Below the pieces are notes generated by a model. That model was not told where the DNA came from, searched no databases, and worked only from the letters and a program-made list of their open reading frames with translations. From an uncultured Gallionellaceae bacterium (GTDB lineage: Bacteria > Pseudomonadota > Gammaproteobacteria > Burkholderiales > Gallionellaceae): 64,000 nucleotides of DNA. The DNA is taken from contig CAINCU010000053.1 of the NCBI GenBank assembly GCA_903847155.1, positions 26,479-90,478 of the forward strand, written 5' to 3'. Below are positions 25,065-33,023 of the stretch, piece by piece. Every line of letters begins with the position of its first letter. Positions within the stretch are counted from its first letter, which is position 1. The translations under genes were made by a program, and so were the position numbers.

Positions 25065-25948
25065 GCGACGACAACAAGATAGCGCTCCACTCCTTTGCGG
25101 CGCTGGTGGCCAAGCGTGCCAAGGTCAGCAATGTCGAAGCAGACACCTTTATCCACCAATTCGCGAAGACCATGAGTGAGGAATTGGAGACGGGCGGCGA
25201 GATTCCTCTGTATCACTTTGGCCGTTTCCATACGACCCATGTCGATGAACAGACGGGGCACGATCCCAACTCCGGCGCGCCGTTAACGATTCCTGAGCAC
25301 TCGCGTGTCCACTTTCGCCCCTACAGCGCATTGCGTTTCGCGGTCAACGCGCCTTTCCGTCAGTTGCGAATCAAGGAACTCACTCCGGACAAAACAGCTT
25401 GGCGTACCAGAACCGGCGCCTGGATCTTGCTGGTGCTGCTTGTATTGCTGCTGATCGTGCTTGGCATCAGGGCAAAGAGTGGGACATCCACCCAGGATGC
25501 GTCCGTGGTGCCGCCCGAGATGCCATCGAATCAAGCCGTAGTAGCGCACACCGACCAAACTCCCGCTACAGGCGTGCCCGCAATCGTCCTCGCTTCTCCC
25601 GTAGAACCGGAAACCACGCCGACGGCAATCGCAGCGGCGACAAAGGTTATCGTGTCGCCCGGCGATACGTTGTGGGCGATTGCTGCGACCAGATTGGGCG
25701 ATTCCTATTGGTGGCCGGTAATCTATGCGGAGAACAGACCTGAGTTGACCCGCCGAAACCCGGACCTGATCGATAGCGGGATCACACTACGGATACCCGC
25801 TCTGGCCGGTAGCGTGAACAGTCCCAATGTCGCGGATCTTCGTCTGAAAACGAACAGTTACCAAATGGTGGCCGACGATTACCGGAAAATCGGCAATCCT
25901 CGAGCCGCAGAGTATGAGAAGGTCGCTGCTCGCTGGTCTAAAGAATAA
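25061..25948 (+). CDS. HU-like domain / membrane helix / LysM fusion protein
   Basis: 295 residues in three parts. Residues 5-100: HU/IHF-like domain (FAALVAKRAKVSNVEADTFI; IPLYHFGRFHTTHVDEQTGH; VHFRPYSALRFAVN). Residues 119-136: one membrane helix (WILLVLLVLLLIVLGI), preceded by Lys/Arg and so with the N-terminus predicted inside. Residues about 195-246: a LysM domain (VSPGDTLWAIAATRLGDSYW, then IYAENRP) facing the periplasm, after a Pro/Thr-rich linker. It could tie DNA to the cell wall across the inner membrane; that role is inference. Bacteroidetes HU-SPOR fusions are the nearest architecture I know. Confidence 0.88.
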   Translation: MSDDNKIALHSFAALVAKRAKVSNVEADTFIHQFAKTMSEELETGGEIPLYHFGRFHTTHVDEQTGHDPNSGAPLTIPEHSRVHFRPYSALRFAVNAPFRQLRIKELTPDKTAWRTRTGAWILLVLLVLLLIVLGIRAKSGTSTQDASVVPPEMPSNQAVVAHTDQTPATGVPAIVLASPVEPETTPTAIAAATKVIVSPGDTLWAIAATRLGDSYWWPVIYAENRPELTRRNPDLIDSGITLRIPALAGSVNSPNVADLRLKTNSYQMVADDYRKIGNPRAAEYEKVAARWSKE

Positions 25949-26698
25949 TCGGGTAGCGTAGATCAGCCTTGTGTTTGTCCTCCCTCATTAAACCGTACAT
26001 TCTGGGCGAACTAATTGCGTATGGCAATTCATCGGTCATTGCTGCCGGTGGCATCTAGATCGGCCAACGGCCGGTATGAAATCGTCACCAGTCATAGGCA
26101 AAGGAATCATTGCACGACCTGCCCAAAGCCCGCAAATGTGCTCTAATGGTTGATGGTCGCCCCCCTGTTACGGCAACTCTCTCGATCTCTCCGGTGTCGT
26201 AATTTGAGAAATAGGCCCGACCATTTGATAGAGTGACGTTAAACGCTCCACCAACGTTAGCCAGCTTCGTGATTGTTCTCTATGTTCCCGAGCTTCCAGT
26301 AGTGCCACTCCCCCTCCACAAGAAACGAGCAAATCGGCGGCAACAATCAAATAAAACAGCGACTGAACCACTCGCTTTGAGCTTCCCCTTTGGATATCAA
26401 GTTTTCGACATCCTCCTTGTTCTGTGCGAACTAATCATTATTTTTCCGCATTCTACTCTGCGCGATTATTAAACCATCCCAAACTAAATGCTGAACAACA
26501 GAGCTGGAGGACAACTGTGAATGACTGGTTTGCGTCAGTCACACGGTTCAATATACTGCCCGAAACAGGTCATTGGTAAAAACAAATTTTCATTGCTGCA
26601 TAGCGGACGGTCGCAATGGGTAGAAAGTAACTCAAAGATTCTATGATTCAGGTCAAGCATTTTGACAGGCGTGCTGGATCGAATTCCGTGTTGTATGT
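25949..26698. other. Gene-free stretch with an intergenic repeat
   Basis: No confident gene. A diverged copy of the intergenic repeat lies at about 26550-26633 (compare 63264-63347), recognisable by ATATACTGCCCG and GCGGACGG blocks. A minus-strand frame of 67 codons at 26168-26371 has no recognisable features. Confidence 0.5.
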
Positions 26699-27017
26699 TT
26701 ACATCGACCAAGCAATGCGAGCGATTCGACGCGCCAAAATGACGAGAGACGCAGTAGTGGATAGTCCCTTTGCTCTGTAATGGTCGAAGAGTGGCTTCCA
26801 GGCTTTGTTCTTCTTAGCCGACATTGCCGCCACGTAGAATAATCGACTTAGCTCAGACGGGCCGCGTTTGGAGAGGCGCCGTTTACCGCGATGCTTTCCA
26901 GAGTCATCAGGTCGAGGATCCAAGCCAGTGAACGCAACGAAGGCATCAGCACTCTTCAGAGGCACACGTTCGAGGGTGTTAATCAGTGCCGCACTGACAT
27001 CCCAATGTTCGCCACCC
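26699..27017 (-). pseudogene. IS110-family transposase, C-terminal fragment
   Basis: The fragment reads FVAFTGLDPRPDDSGKHRG, then GPSELSRLFYVAAMSA and a terminal ARRIARIAWS, the C-terminal domain of IS110/IS116/IS902 transposases. In-frame similarity seems to start near 27017 (EHWDVSAALINTLERVPLK); the N-terminal catalytic DEDD domain is missing. No inverted or direct repeats bound it. It is a dead insertion-sequence remnant. Confidence 0.85.
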
Positions 27018-27233
27018 TACAGAATTTGCGGTGAGGCAGGTGTATGGTGGTTCTTGATCGGTGTCGGATGCGACGTTATTGACGAACTATTTATCAGTAG
27101 GCATTCACCCCCGACGAGCCCGAGCAGTTGCCGTCCAATGGCTATAACAAAGTAACCATTCCACAGCATTTGCGTTCGTTAACAACCTAGTTTAATTCAA
27201 GTTGATGCGCACTGGCATCATGGGAAAGCGGTT
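27018..27233. promoter_or_regulatory. Upstream region of the Thr/Ala-rich gene
   Basis: About 216 bases between the transposase remnant and the next gene. No clear promoter was identified; GGGAAAGCGG about ten bases before ATG 27234 is a possible weak ribosome site. Confidence 0.3.
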
Positions 27234-28730
27234 ATGAATATTTCGCCTGTCATTTCTTCTTCAATCGTACAAACCGGCCTTGTTTCTACGGCCAGCGCCC
27301 AACCTGTTGCCTATTCGATCAACACACCCACGACGACAAGTGCGAGCATTGTCGATATTTCAGAGCTGGGCAAATTGCTTTCGGCAGCCTCAATATTAGA
27401 GAATGGAATGTCGCAACCAGCCGCGACTAGCCAAAGTGGCTTTCCCACTGTCATTGCCACCTCACAACTCTTTGTTGACGTCTTCAATAGCTATCTACAA
27501 AGTGATTCCAACACCTTGCAAAGTCCGTCAGGCGAATCGCTCGGCAGTCTGTTTGTGCAGGTGCTGGACTCGCAGGCGACTACGGGATTCGGCAATGGGA
27601 AATCGATCCTTGCCCGCCTGGCAGAGGTCGGCATCAACTATCAGGCTCCTTCGATTCTGAACGATACAGGTCAGATGACTATCGACATCAAGTCGCTGCA
27701 ATCCGCATTCAACGCCGACCCAGTCGGAACTTCCTCGCTACTGGAGCAAGCGATTCAATCAATTGAACCGCTCGCCACGCTTGCCACGACTACATTAAAC
27801 GGGGTTCTGGCGACGGCGACGGCTGCGACTACAACTACGACCACGCCAACAGCTGCGACAACGACTGCGACAACGATACCGCTATTAACCGCGACCGCAT
27901 CTCTAGCTGCAACCGAGCAGCTTGCCACGACGGCGCAGCCAACTGTGACCGAGTTGCCAACCACGACAACGCAAGCAACTACGACAACACCGTTGGCAGC
28001 AACAACGACAGCCGTCGCAACTGCGTTACCAACAACAATAACTCAATTAACTACGGGGGTCGCGGTAGCACCAACAGCCGAGACCGCGACCGTCACACCT
28101 ACTGCGGCAATGACGACAGCCACGGTACAGCTATTAAATGCAATCGCGTCTCTTACTGCCGCAGAGCCGCTCGCGACGACAGCGCAGCCAACTACGACCG
28201 TGTTGCTTTCCGCCACCAATTCGTTAACTACGCCCGAATCTATAGTTACTCTAATCGCGACTGAACAGTTAGTTGCTGCCGAGTTGCTTTCCGCCACCGC
28301 GCCACTAACCACGACGGCGCAGCCAATTGCGCCCGAGTTGCCAACAACGACAACGCCTTTGGCAGCGACAACGCCAATAGTTGCGACAGAGCTGCCAGTC
28401 ACGGCAGCGCTTCCAACAACAACTACGCAATTAACCACGACAGTCGCGGCTGCGCCAGCAGCAGGGGCCGCGACCGTCGCACTGCCCGCGACACCCTCGA
28501 ATTTCGTTGGCCCGATCATCGTTGCAATCAACCCCACCACTGCGGCAGCCATTGCGGCCTATCACTTGGTAGATGGCATTTTCGACACCGGGATGCCCCA
28601 TGTCGATGGGCATTCAACCGCTGCTAATACTTATAGCGAAATCTGGGCAGTTGCGAAGATACGACCAGTCAAACTGGATCTTCATGCTATGAGTGCTTTT
28701 CAACGCCAGCACCAAACAAATTTACTATAA
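27234..28730 (+). CDS. Thr/Ala-rich repetitive protein with a FliD-like segment
   Basis: 498 residues, function unknown. Residues about 120-185 resemble the C-terminal end of flagellar cap proteins (LAEVGINYQAPSILNDTGQ, MTIDIKSLQSAFNADPVGTS). Residues about 190-425 are almost only Thr, Ala, Val, Leu, Pro with imperfect longer repeats; LATTAQP recurs, and the PLAATT...LPTTTTQLTT...VAAAP type block appears twice. The C-terminal 70 residues are more complex (NFVGPIIVAINPTTAAAIAA). No signal peptide is obvious. The Thr/Ala tract suggests an extended or secreted structure, by inference. Confidence 0.7.
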   Translation: MNISPVISSSIVQTGLVSTASAQPVAYSINTPTTTSASIVDISELGKLLSAASILENGMSQPAATSQSGFPTVIATSQLFVDVFNSYLQSDSNTLQSPSGESLGSLFVQVLDSQATTGFGNGKSILARLAEVGINYQAPSILNDTGQMTIDIKSLQSAFNADPVGTSSLLEQAIQSIEPLATLATTTLNGVLATATAATTTTTTPTAATTTATTIPLLTATASLAATEQLATTAQPTVTELPTTTTQATTTTPLAATTTAVATALPTTITQLTTGVAVAPTAETATVTPTAAMTTATVQLLNAIASLTAAEPLATTAQPTTTVLLSATNSLTTPESIVTLIATEQLVAAELLSATAPLTTTAQPIAPELPTTTTPLAATTPIVATELPVTAALPTTTTQLTTTVAAAPAAGAATVALPATPSNFVGPIIVAINPTTAAAIAAYHLVDGIFDTGMPHVDGHSTAANTYSEIWAVAKIRPVKLDLHAMSAFQRQHQTNLL

Positions 28731-28748
28731 TTTCTATAGGGGCTATTT

Positions 28749-29156
28749 ATGTATAAAACGACTCTCACTGTTTGCGCGAGCAAAATTATCCAGGATGTCA
28801 CATCTAATGCGGTATCGATCATAGATGTATTTGAAGAATTCAATGCGCCAGGACTTCCATTCGTAATACCTGGTTTGAGTATATTATGGACAATCGAACG
28901 TGAGGCAGTAGACCCTCCTACACTAGTTGGGCATATTCGAATCCTGCAGGAACAAGAGCTGGGCATTTACCCGGTCAACATTGACTTTAAAGGCTCACTC
29001 CGAACCAGAAGTATATTGGTAATCAGAGGACTCGTAATTGCGCACTTAAGTGACCTTAAAATTGAATTTAAATTAAATGAAGAGTTAATAACAACTCTAT
29101 CGCTTCCGATAAAAACAACTCCACACTTAGCCCTGGGGCACGTTGGCCATTATTGA
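28749..29156 (+). CDS. Hypothetical beta-rich protein (possible DUF6941 relative)
   Basis: 135 residues, rich in alternating hydrophobics and likely all-beta. VCASKIIQDVTSNAVSIIDV at the start, FKGSLRTRSILVIRGLVIAH in the middle and a late LPIKTT stretch resemble DUF6941-type proteins of unknown function; this match is from memory and weak. Codon use is AT-richer than in the neighbouring genes, consistent with separate acquisition. It ends seven bases into the next convergent frame. Confidence 0.6.
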   Translation: MYKTTLTVCASKIIQDVTSNAVSIIDVFEEFNAPGLPFVIPGLSILWTIEREAVDPPTLVGHIRILQEQELGIYPVNIDFKGSLRTRSILVIRGLVIAHLSDLKIEFKLNEELITTLSLPIKTTPHLALGHVGHY

Positions 29157-29386
29157 AGGGAGCGGTCACAGATGCAAGGCTTTCCGTCTATCCCCTCGCA
29201 AGCGAAGTCAGCCATCCAACTACCGTTGTTTGGCCGGGACTTCCTTGCTTTACCCAGTGTTTGTTTGAGTGCGCCGAATGTGCCCGGGTCGTTGTAATCA
29301 CCGGAAACATACTGCAGCAATGAAAGCAAGTGATCGAGGGCTGCCCGGTCATCAATCTTGCCGGCTTGCCGGATGCTGTCCCGCAT
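29150..29386 (-). CDS. Possible small protein overlapping the pgm end
   Basis: 78-residue frame (MRDSIRQAGKIDDRAALDHL onward) on the pgm strand, overlapping the last 35 bases of pgm in another frame. Amphipathic helices and a cysteine pair near the end (FACEG, PCICD) look protein-like, but no family is recognised and the ribosome site is weak. Alternatively the region is a remnant or chance frame. Confidence 0.35.
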   Translation of the reverse strand: MRDSIRQAGKIDDRAALDHLLSLLQYVSGDYNDPGTFGALKQTLGKARKSRPNNGSWMADFACEGIDGKPCICDRSLQ

Positions 29387-31058
29387 CCGGTTGCTGCGCT
29401 GGCGCCGCCAGCGCAGCACCAACTATGGTTTGTGCTTCTTCCAGGATGCGGCGCAGATGATCCTCTCCACAAAAGCTCTCGGCATAGATCTTGTAGATGT
29501 CTTCGGTGCCGGATGGACGAGCCGCAAACCATCCGCTTTCAGCCAATACCTTCAAACCGCCAATAGGGGCGCCGTTGCCTGGAGCTTGGGTGAGGATGCT
29601 CTGGATTTTTTCGCCCGCCAGCTCCGCAGACAATACCTGATGCGGTGACAGTTTTGCCAGTCTTTGCTTTTGTTCCGGAGTCGCTGACGCCTCGACACGA
29701 TCGTAAACAGGTTCGCCGAACTCGCGCGCAAAATCAGCGTAGATTTCGCCGGGATCGCGGCCCATGCGCGCGGTGATCTCCGCCGACAGCAAAGCCGGAA
29801 CGATGCCGTCTTTGTCCGTCGTCCAGACACTGCCATCCAGACGCACAAAGGAGGCGCCCGCACTCTCTTCGCCGCCAAAGGCCAGCGAGCCGTCGAGCAA
29901 GCCATTCACAAACCACTTGAAGCCGACCGGTACCTCATACAGCTTGCGGCCGAGCTTCGCCGTGACGCGATCGATCATTTGGCTGCTGACGACCGTCTTG
30001 CCTACCGCCGCATCCTTGCGCCATTTAGGGCGATGCTGAAAGAGGTAGAAAATGGCGACTGCAAGGTAATGGTTGGGCGGCAGCAAGCCCGCATTACGTG
30101 TGACGATCCCGTGCCGATCATGGTCGGTGTCGCAAGCGAAGGCGATGTCATAGCGATCCTTGAGGTCTATCAGGCTCTGCATTGCGTAGGACGAGGACGG
30201 GTCCATGCGTATCTGGCCGTCCCAATCGACCGTCATGAAGCGGAAGGTCGGATCGACGACTTCGTTCACCACCATGAGATTCAAACCATAGCGCTCGGCA
30301 ATCGGTCCCCAATAATGAACGCCGGCGCCACCAAGTGGATCCACGCCCATACAGATGTTCGCGCCGCGAATCGCATCCATATCGAGCACGCTGCCAAGAT
30401 CATTCACGTAAGTATTGAGATAGTCGTGTTTGTGCGTGGTGGTTGCGTGCAGCGCTTTTTGGAAAGAAATTCGTTGCACACCCTTCAGGCCGTTTTCCAG
30501 AATCGCGTTGGCATGGGCTTCAATCCATCCGGTGACTTCGTTGCCCGCCGACCCGCCGTTGGGCGGGTTGTACTTGAAGCCGCCATTGTCCGGTGGATTG
30601 TGCGAAGGCGTGATGACTATACCGTCCGCCATTCCTTGGTCGCGGCCGCGGTTGTATGCAAGTATCGCGTGAGAAATCACCGGAGTAGGCGTGTATTCGT
30701 TGTTGTCCGCAATCATGACGTCCATGCCGTTGGCCGCCAGCACTTCGAGCGCGCTGGCACACGCCGGTTCAGAAAGCGCATGCGTGTCAATGCCGAGAAA
30801 CAGCGGACCGCTTATACCCTGACGCTTGCGGTAGTCACAAATAGCCTGACTGATGGCAAGCACATGCCATTCGTTAAAGCTGGTTTCGAACGCGGAGCCA
30901 CGATGGCCCGAGGTGCCGAACGCGACTCTTTGTCCGGGCAGCGCAGGATCCGGCATATTGCTGTAGTAGGCCGTGATGAGTCTCGGTACATTGACCAGCA
31001 TTGCTGGTGTGGCCGGCTTGCCTGCCAGCGGGCTTACCAAGCGCTCTGTCGCACTCAT
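29352..31058 (-). CDS. pgm: Phosphoglucomutase (alpha-D-glucose-specific)
   Basis: Interconverts glucose-1-phosphate and glucose-6-phosphate, linking glycogen to central metabolism. The start is ATG 31058, with GAGGAG seven bases upstream. The 568-residue protein has the phosphoserine loop GIVITPSHNPPDNGGFKYN, the metal loop CDTDHDRHG, the sugar loop GGEESAGASF and the phosphate-binding ARPSGTEDIYKIY. The last 20 residues (AAPAQQPDAGQHP) exceed the usual end. It belongs with the transketolase and branching-enzyme genes downstream as a carbohydrate set. Confidence 0.95.
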   Translation of the reverse strand: MSATERLVSPLAGKPATPAMLVNVPRLITAYYSNMPDPALPGQRVAFGTSGHRGSAFETSFNEWHVLAISQAICDYRKRQGISGPLFLGIDTHALSEPACASALEVLAANGMDVMIADNNEYTPTPVISHAILAYNRGRDQGMADGIVITPSHNPPDNGGFKYNPPNGGSAGNEVTGWIEAHANAILENGLKGVQRISFQKALHATTTHKHDYLNTYVNDLGSVLDMDAIRGANICMGVDPLGGAGVHYWGPIAERYGLNLMVVNEVVDPTFRFMTVDWDGQIRMDPSSSYAMQSLIDLKDRYDIAFACDTDHDRHGIVTRNAGLLPPNHYLAVAIFYLFQHRPKWRKDAAVGKTVVSSQMIDRVTAKLGRKLYEVPVGFKWFVNGLLDGSLAFGGEESAGASFVRLDGSVWTTDKDGIVPALLSAEITARMGRDPGEIYADFAREFGEPVYDRVEASATPEQKQRLAKLSPHQVLSAELAGEKIQSILTQAPGNGAPIGGLKVLAESGWFAARPSGTEDIYKIYAESFCGEDHLRRILEEAQTIVGAALAAPAQQPDAGQHPASRQD

Positions 31059-31168
31059 GCCGCTACTCCTCGTTTTTTCCAACCCGTTTAACAGCCGCAA
31101 GGCACCTTGCGGCTTAATCGTGATGACCTATTCAACACCGGTGTTTTGCTACTCTCACAACCGGAAAA

Positions 31169-31750
31169 TTATGCGAAATTCTTCGCCGCAAAATCCCAGT
31201 TCGCCAAATGATTGATGAAGTTCTCAACGAACTTGGCGCGCAGGTTTCGGTAGTCGATGTAATAAGCATGTTCCCACACGTCCACGCACAGCAGCGCCTT
31301 GTCACCCGTGGTCAGAGGCGTACCGGCCGCACCCATGTTGACGATATCCACCGAACCATCTGCCTTCTTCACCAGCCAGGTCCAGCCGGAGCCGAAGTTG
31401 CCCACGGCGGAGGTCACGAACGCCTTCTTGAACTCGTCGTGGCTGCCCCACTTCTTGTTGATGGCATCGGCCAGTTTGCCGGAAGGAGCGCCGCCGCCGT
31501 TCGGTTTCATGCAGTTCCAGAAAAAGGTATGGTTCCACACTTGCGCGGAGTTATTGTAAATTCCACCGGAAGATTTCTTGATGATGTCTTCCAGCGCAGA
31601 ACTCTCGAATTCGGTACCCTTGATCAGTTTGTTAAGATTGGTCACGTAGGCCTGATGATGCTTGCCGTAGTGGTACTCGAGTGTTTCCTTGGATATGTGG
31701 GGTTGCAGCGCATCCATCGCATAAGGCAGTGGGAGCAGGGTATGTTCCAT
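31169..31750 (-). CDS. sodB: Superoxide dismutase (Fe type)
   Basis: Converts superoxide to peroxide and oxygen in the cytoplasm. The 193-residue protein shows the metal ligands in YHYGKHHQAY, NHTFFWNCM and DVWEHAYYIDYRN. FGSGWTWLV and the glutamine-containing NNSAQVWNH segment favour Fe over Mn. AAGGAG lies before the ATG. An isolated palindrome 105-125 bases upstream may control it. Confidence 0.95.
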   Translation of the reverse strand: MEHTLLPLPYAMDALQPHISKETLEYHYGKHHQAYVTNLNKLIKGTEFESSALEDIIKKSSGGIYNNSAQVWNHTFFWNCMKPNGGGAPSGKLADAINKKWGSHDEFKKAFVTSAVGNFGSGWTWLVKKADGSVDIVNMGAAGTPLTTGDKALLCVDVWEHAYYIDYRNLRAKFVENFINHLANWDFAAKNFA

Positions 31751-31854
31751 TTATTTTCTCCTTGGTAAAAACTTTAAGGGGTCGTGAAGTGCAGCCATAT
31801 CTGCAGCGGCAAACCTAATCACTTTAGAAATTATCACTTGCACACAAAATGTTG

Positions 31855-31874
31855 TACGTACGCTGGCGTACGTA
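31855..31874. promoter_or_regulatory. Perfect palindrome between sodB and the DUF1566 gene
   Basis: TACGTACGC, TG, GCGTACGTA: a 9-base perfect inverted repeat with 2-base centre. It lies about 105 bases upstream of sodB and 132 upstream of the divergent DUF1566 gene. The layout resembles the operator at 18251-18270 (same length and spacing, related TACG core), but the sequence differs. Confidence 0.5.
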
Positions 31875-32005
31875 ATGCAGAAAAATGTGATTGCCAGCAA
31901 ATATGTGCCAACATGACCAGCGCAGCAGCCAGATGGTCGCAAGCGTGATGCACAATCCGGGTACCATCTTCAGGCCGGTCCGTTCAAACAGTCATTGGAG
32001 CAATC

Positions 32006-33016
32006 ATGACCTATTACCATTATCTGCATACCGGCCAACGCACCTGCCATGCTGATGATGGAAAAGAGATCCCGTGCGAAAGTTCCGGCCAGGACGCATC
32101 ATTTGCCGTCGGTACAACTTGGCCGGAACCGAGGTTCGACTTACGCGGCGACGAAGTCGTGGACGGCCTGACCGGTCTGATCTGGTGTCGTAATGCCAAC
32201 CTCGCGGAATTCCCGCTCACTTGGCAGGAAGCACTGGATTTCGTCGCCACCATGAACCTTGAACAACGTTTCGGCCAGCGTGATTGGCGCATGCCCAATC
32301 GCCGTGAATTGCGCAGTTTGCTCAGTCTGCAAACCAAGTTACCCGCTTTGCCCGAGCGACATCCATTCATCAATGTGTTCAACGGCTGGTACTGGACATC
32401 AACGACGGCGGCCATCGGTCCGGCGCACGCCTGGTATGTGGCGCTCGATGGTGCGCGCATGTTTTACGGCGGCAAGGACCAATCTTTCATGCTCTGGCCG
32501 GTACGCGGCAAAGGACTTAACGTGATCCCGCGCACAGGCCAAGGCCTGTGCTATGACGCAGCAGGGAAAGTCATGGCATGCACCGGCACCGGTCAGGACG
32601 GTGAATTCCGTTACGGCGCCCCGTGGCCGGAACCGCGTTTTGAAATCCTTGACGGCGGTGTACTGGACCGTCTCACCCGCTTGCTTTGGCGCCGCAGCGC
32701 GAACCTCACGCCGCAACCGGTGATCTGGCGCGAGGCATTGGCAGCGGTGGCAGCGCTTAACCGCGAAGGCACAGCCGGCACTTGGCGGTTGCCCACTATC
32801 AACGAATTGGAGTCGTTGGTGGATTGCGCCACCCACAGCCCGGCCTTGCCGTCCGGCCATCCTTTTGTCGATGTGCAGGAGATTTACTGGTCGTCTTCCA
32901 CCAGTATGTTCGAACCCGATTGGGCATGGGCACTGTATTTGCAAAAAGGCGCGACGGGTGTCGGACAAAAAAGGTCCGCACAATTTTCGGTTTGGGCTGT
33001 TACAACTTTTGATTGA
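32006..33016 (+). CDS. Protein with two DUF1566 (Lcl-type) domains
   Basis: 336 residues forming a tandem repeat of about 165 residues. Each half has the order TWPEPRFDLRGDEVVDGLTGLIW / LTWQEAL / WRMPNRRELRSL / YWTSTT / WPVRG, with a matching second copy (APWPEPRFEILDGGVL, TWRLPTINELESL, YWSSST). DUF1566 proteins are often surface or ligand-binding, related to C-type lectin-like folds. No signal peptide is evident. GGAG lies five bases before the ATG. It converges on tkt. Confidence 0.85.
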   Translation: MTYYHYLHTGQRTCHADDGKEIPCESSGQDASFAVGTTWPEPRFDLRGDEVVDGLTGLIWCRNANLAEFPLTWQEALDFVATMNLEQRFGQRDWRMPNRRELRSLLSLQTKLPALPERHPFINVFNGWYWTSTTAAIGPAHAWYVALDGARMFYGGKDQSFMLWPVRGKGLNVIPRTGQGLCYDAAGKVMACTGTGQDGEFRYGAPWPEPRFEILDGGVLDRLTRLLWRRSANLTPQPVIWREALAAVAALNREGTAGTWRLPTINELESLVDCATHSPALPSGHPFVDVQEIYWSSSTSMFEPDWAWALYLQKGATGVGQKRSAQFSVWAVTTFD

Positions 33017-33023
33017 ATTATTT

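Noticed and set aside
27780..28500. Repetitive DNA that could suggest a CRISPR or minisatellite
   Set aside because: Repeats are codon-phased Thr/Ala/Pro tracts within one open frame with no regular spacer length.
29979..31091. 370-codon plus-strand frame opposite pgm
   Set aside because: Shadow of pgm, which has all its motifs in frame.
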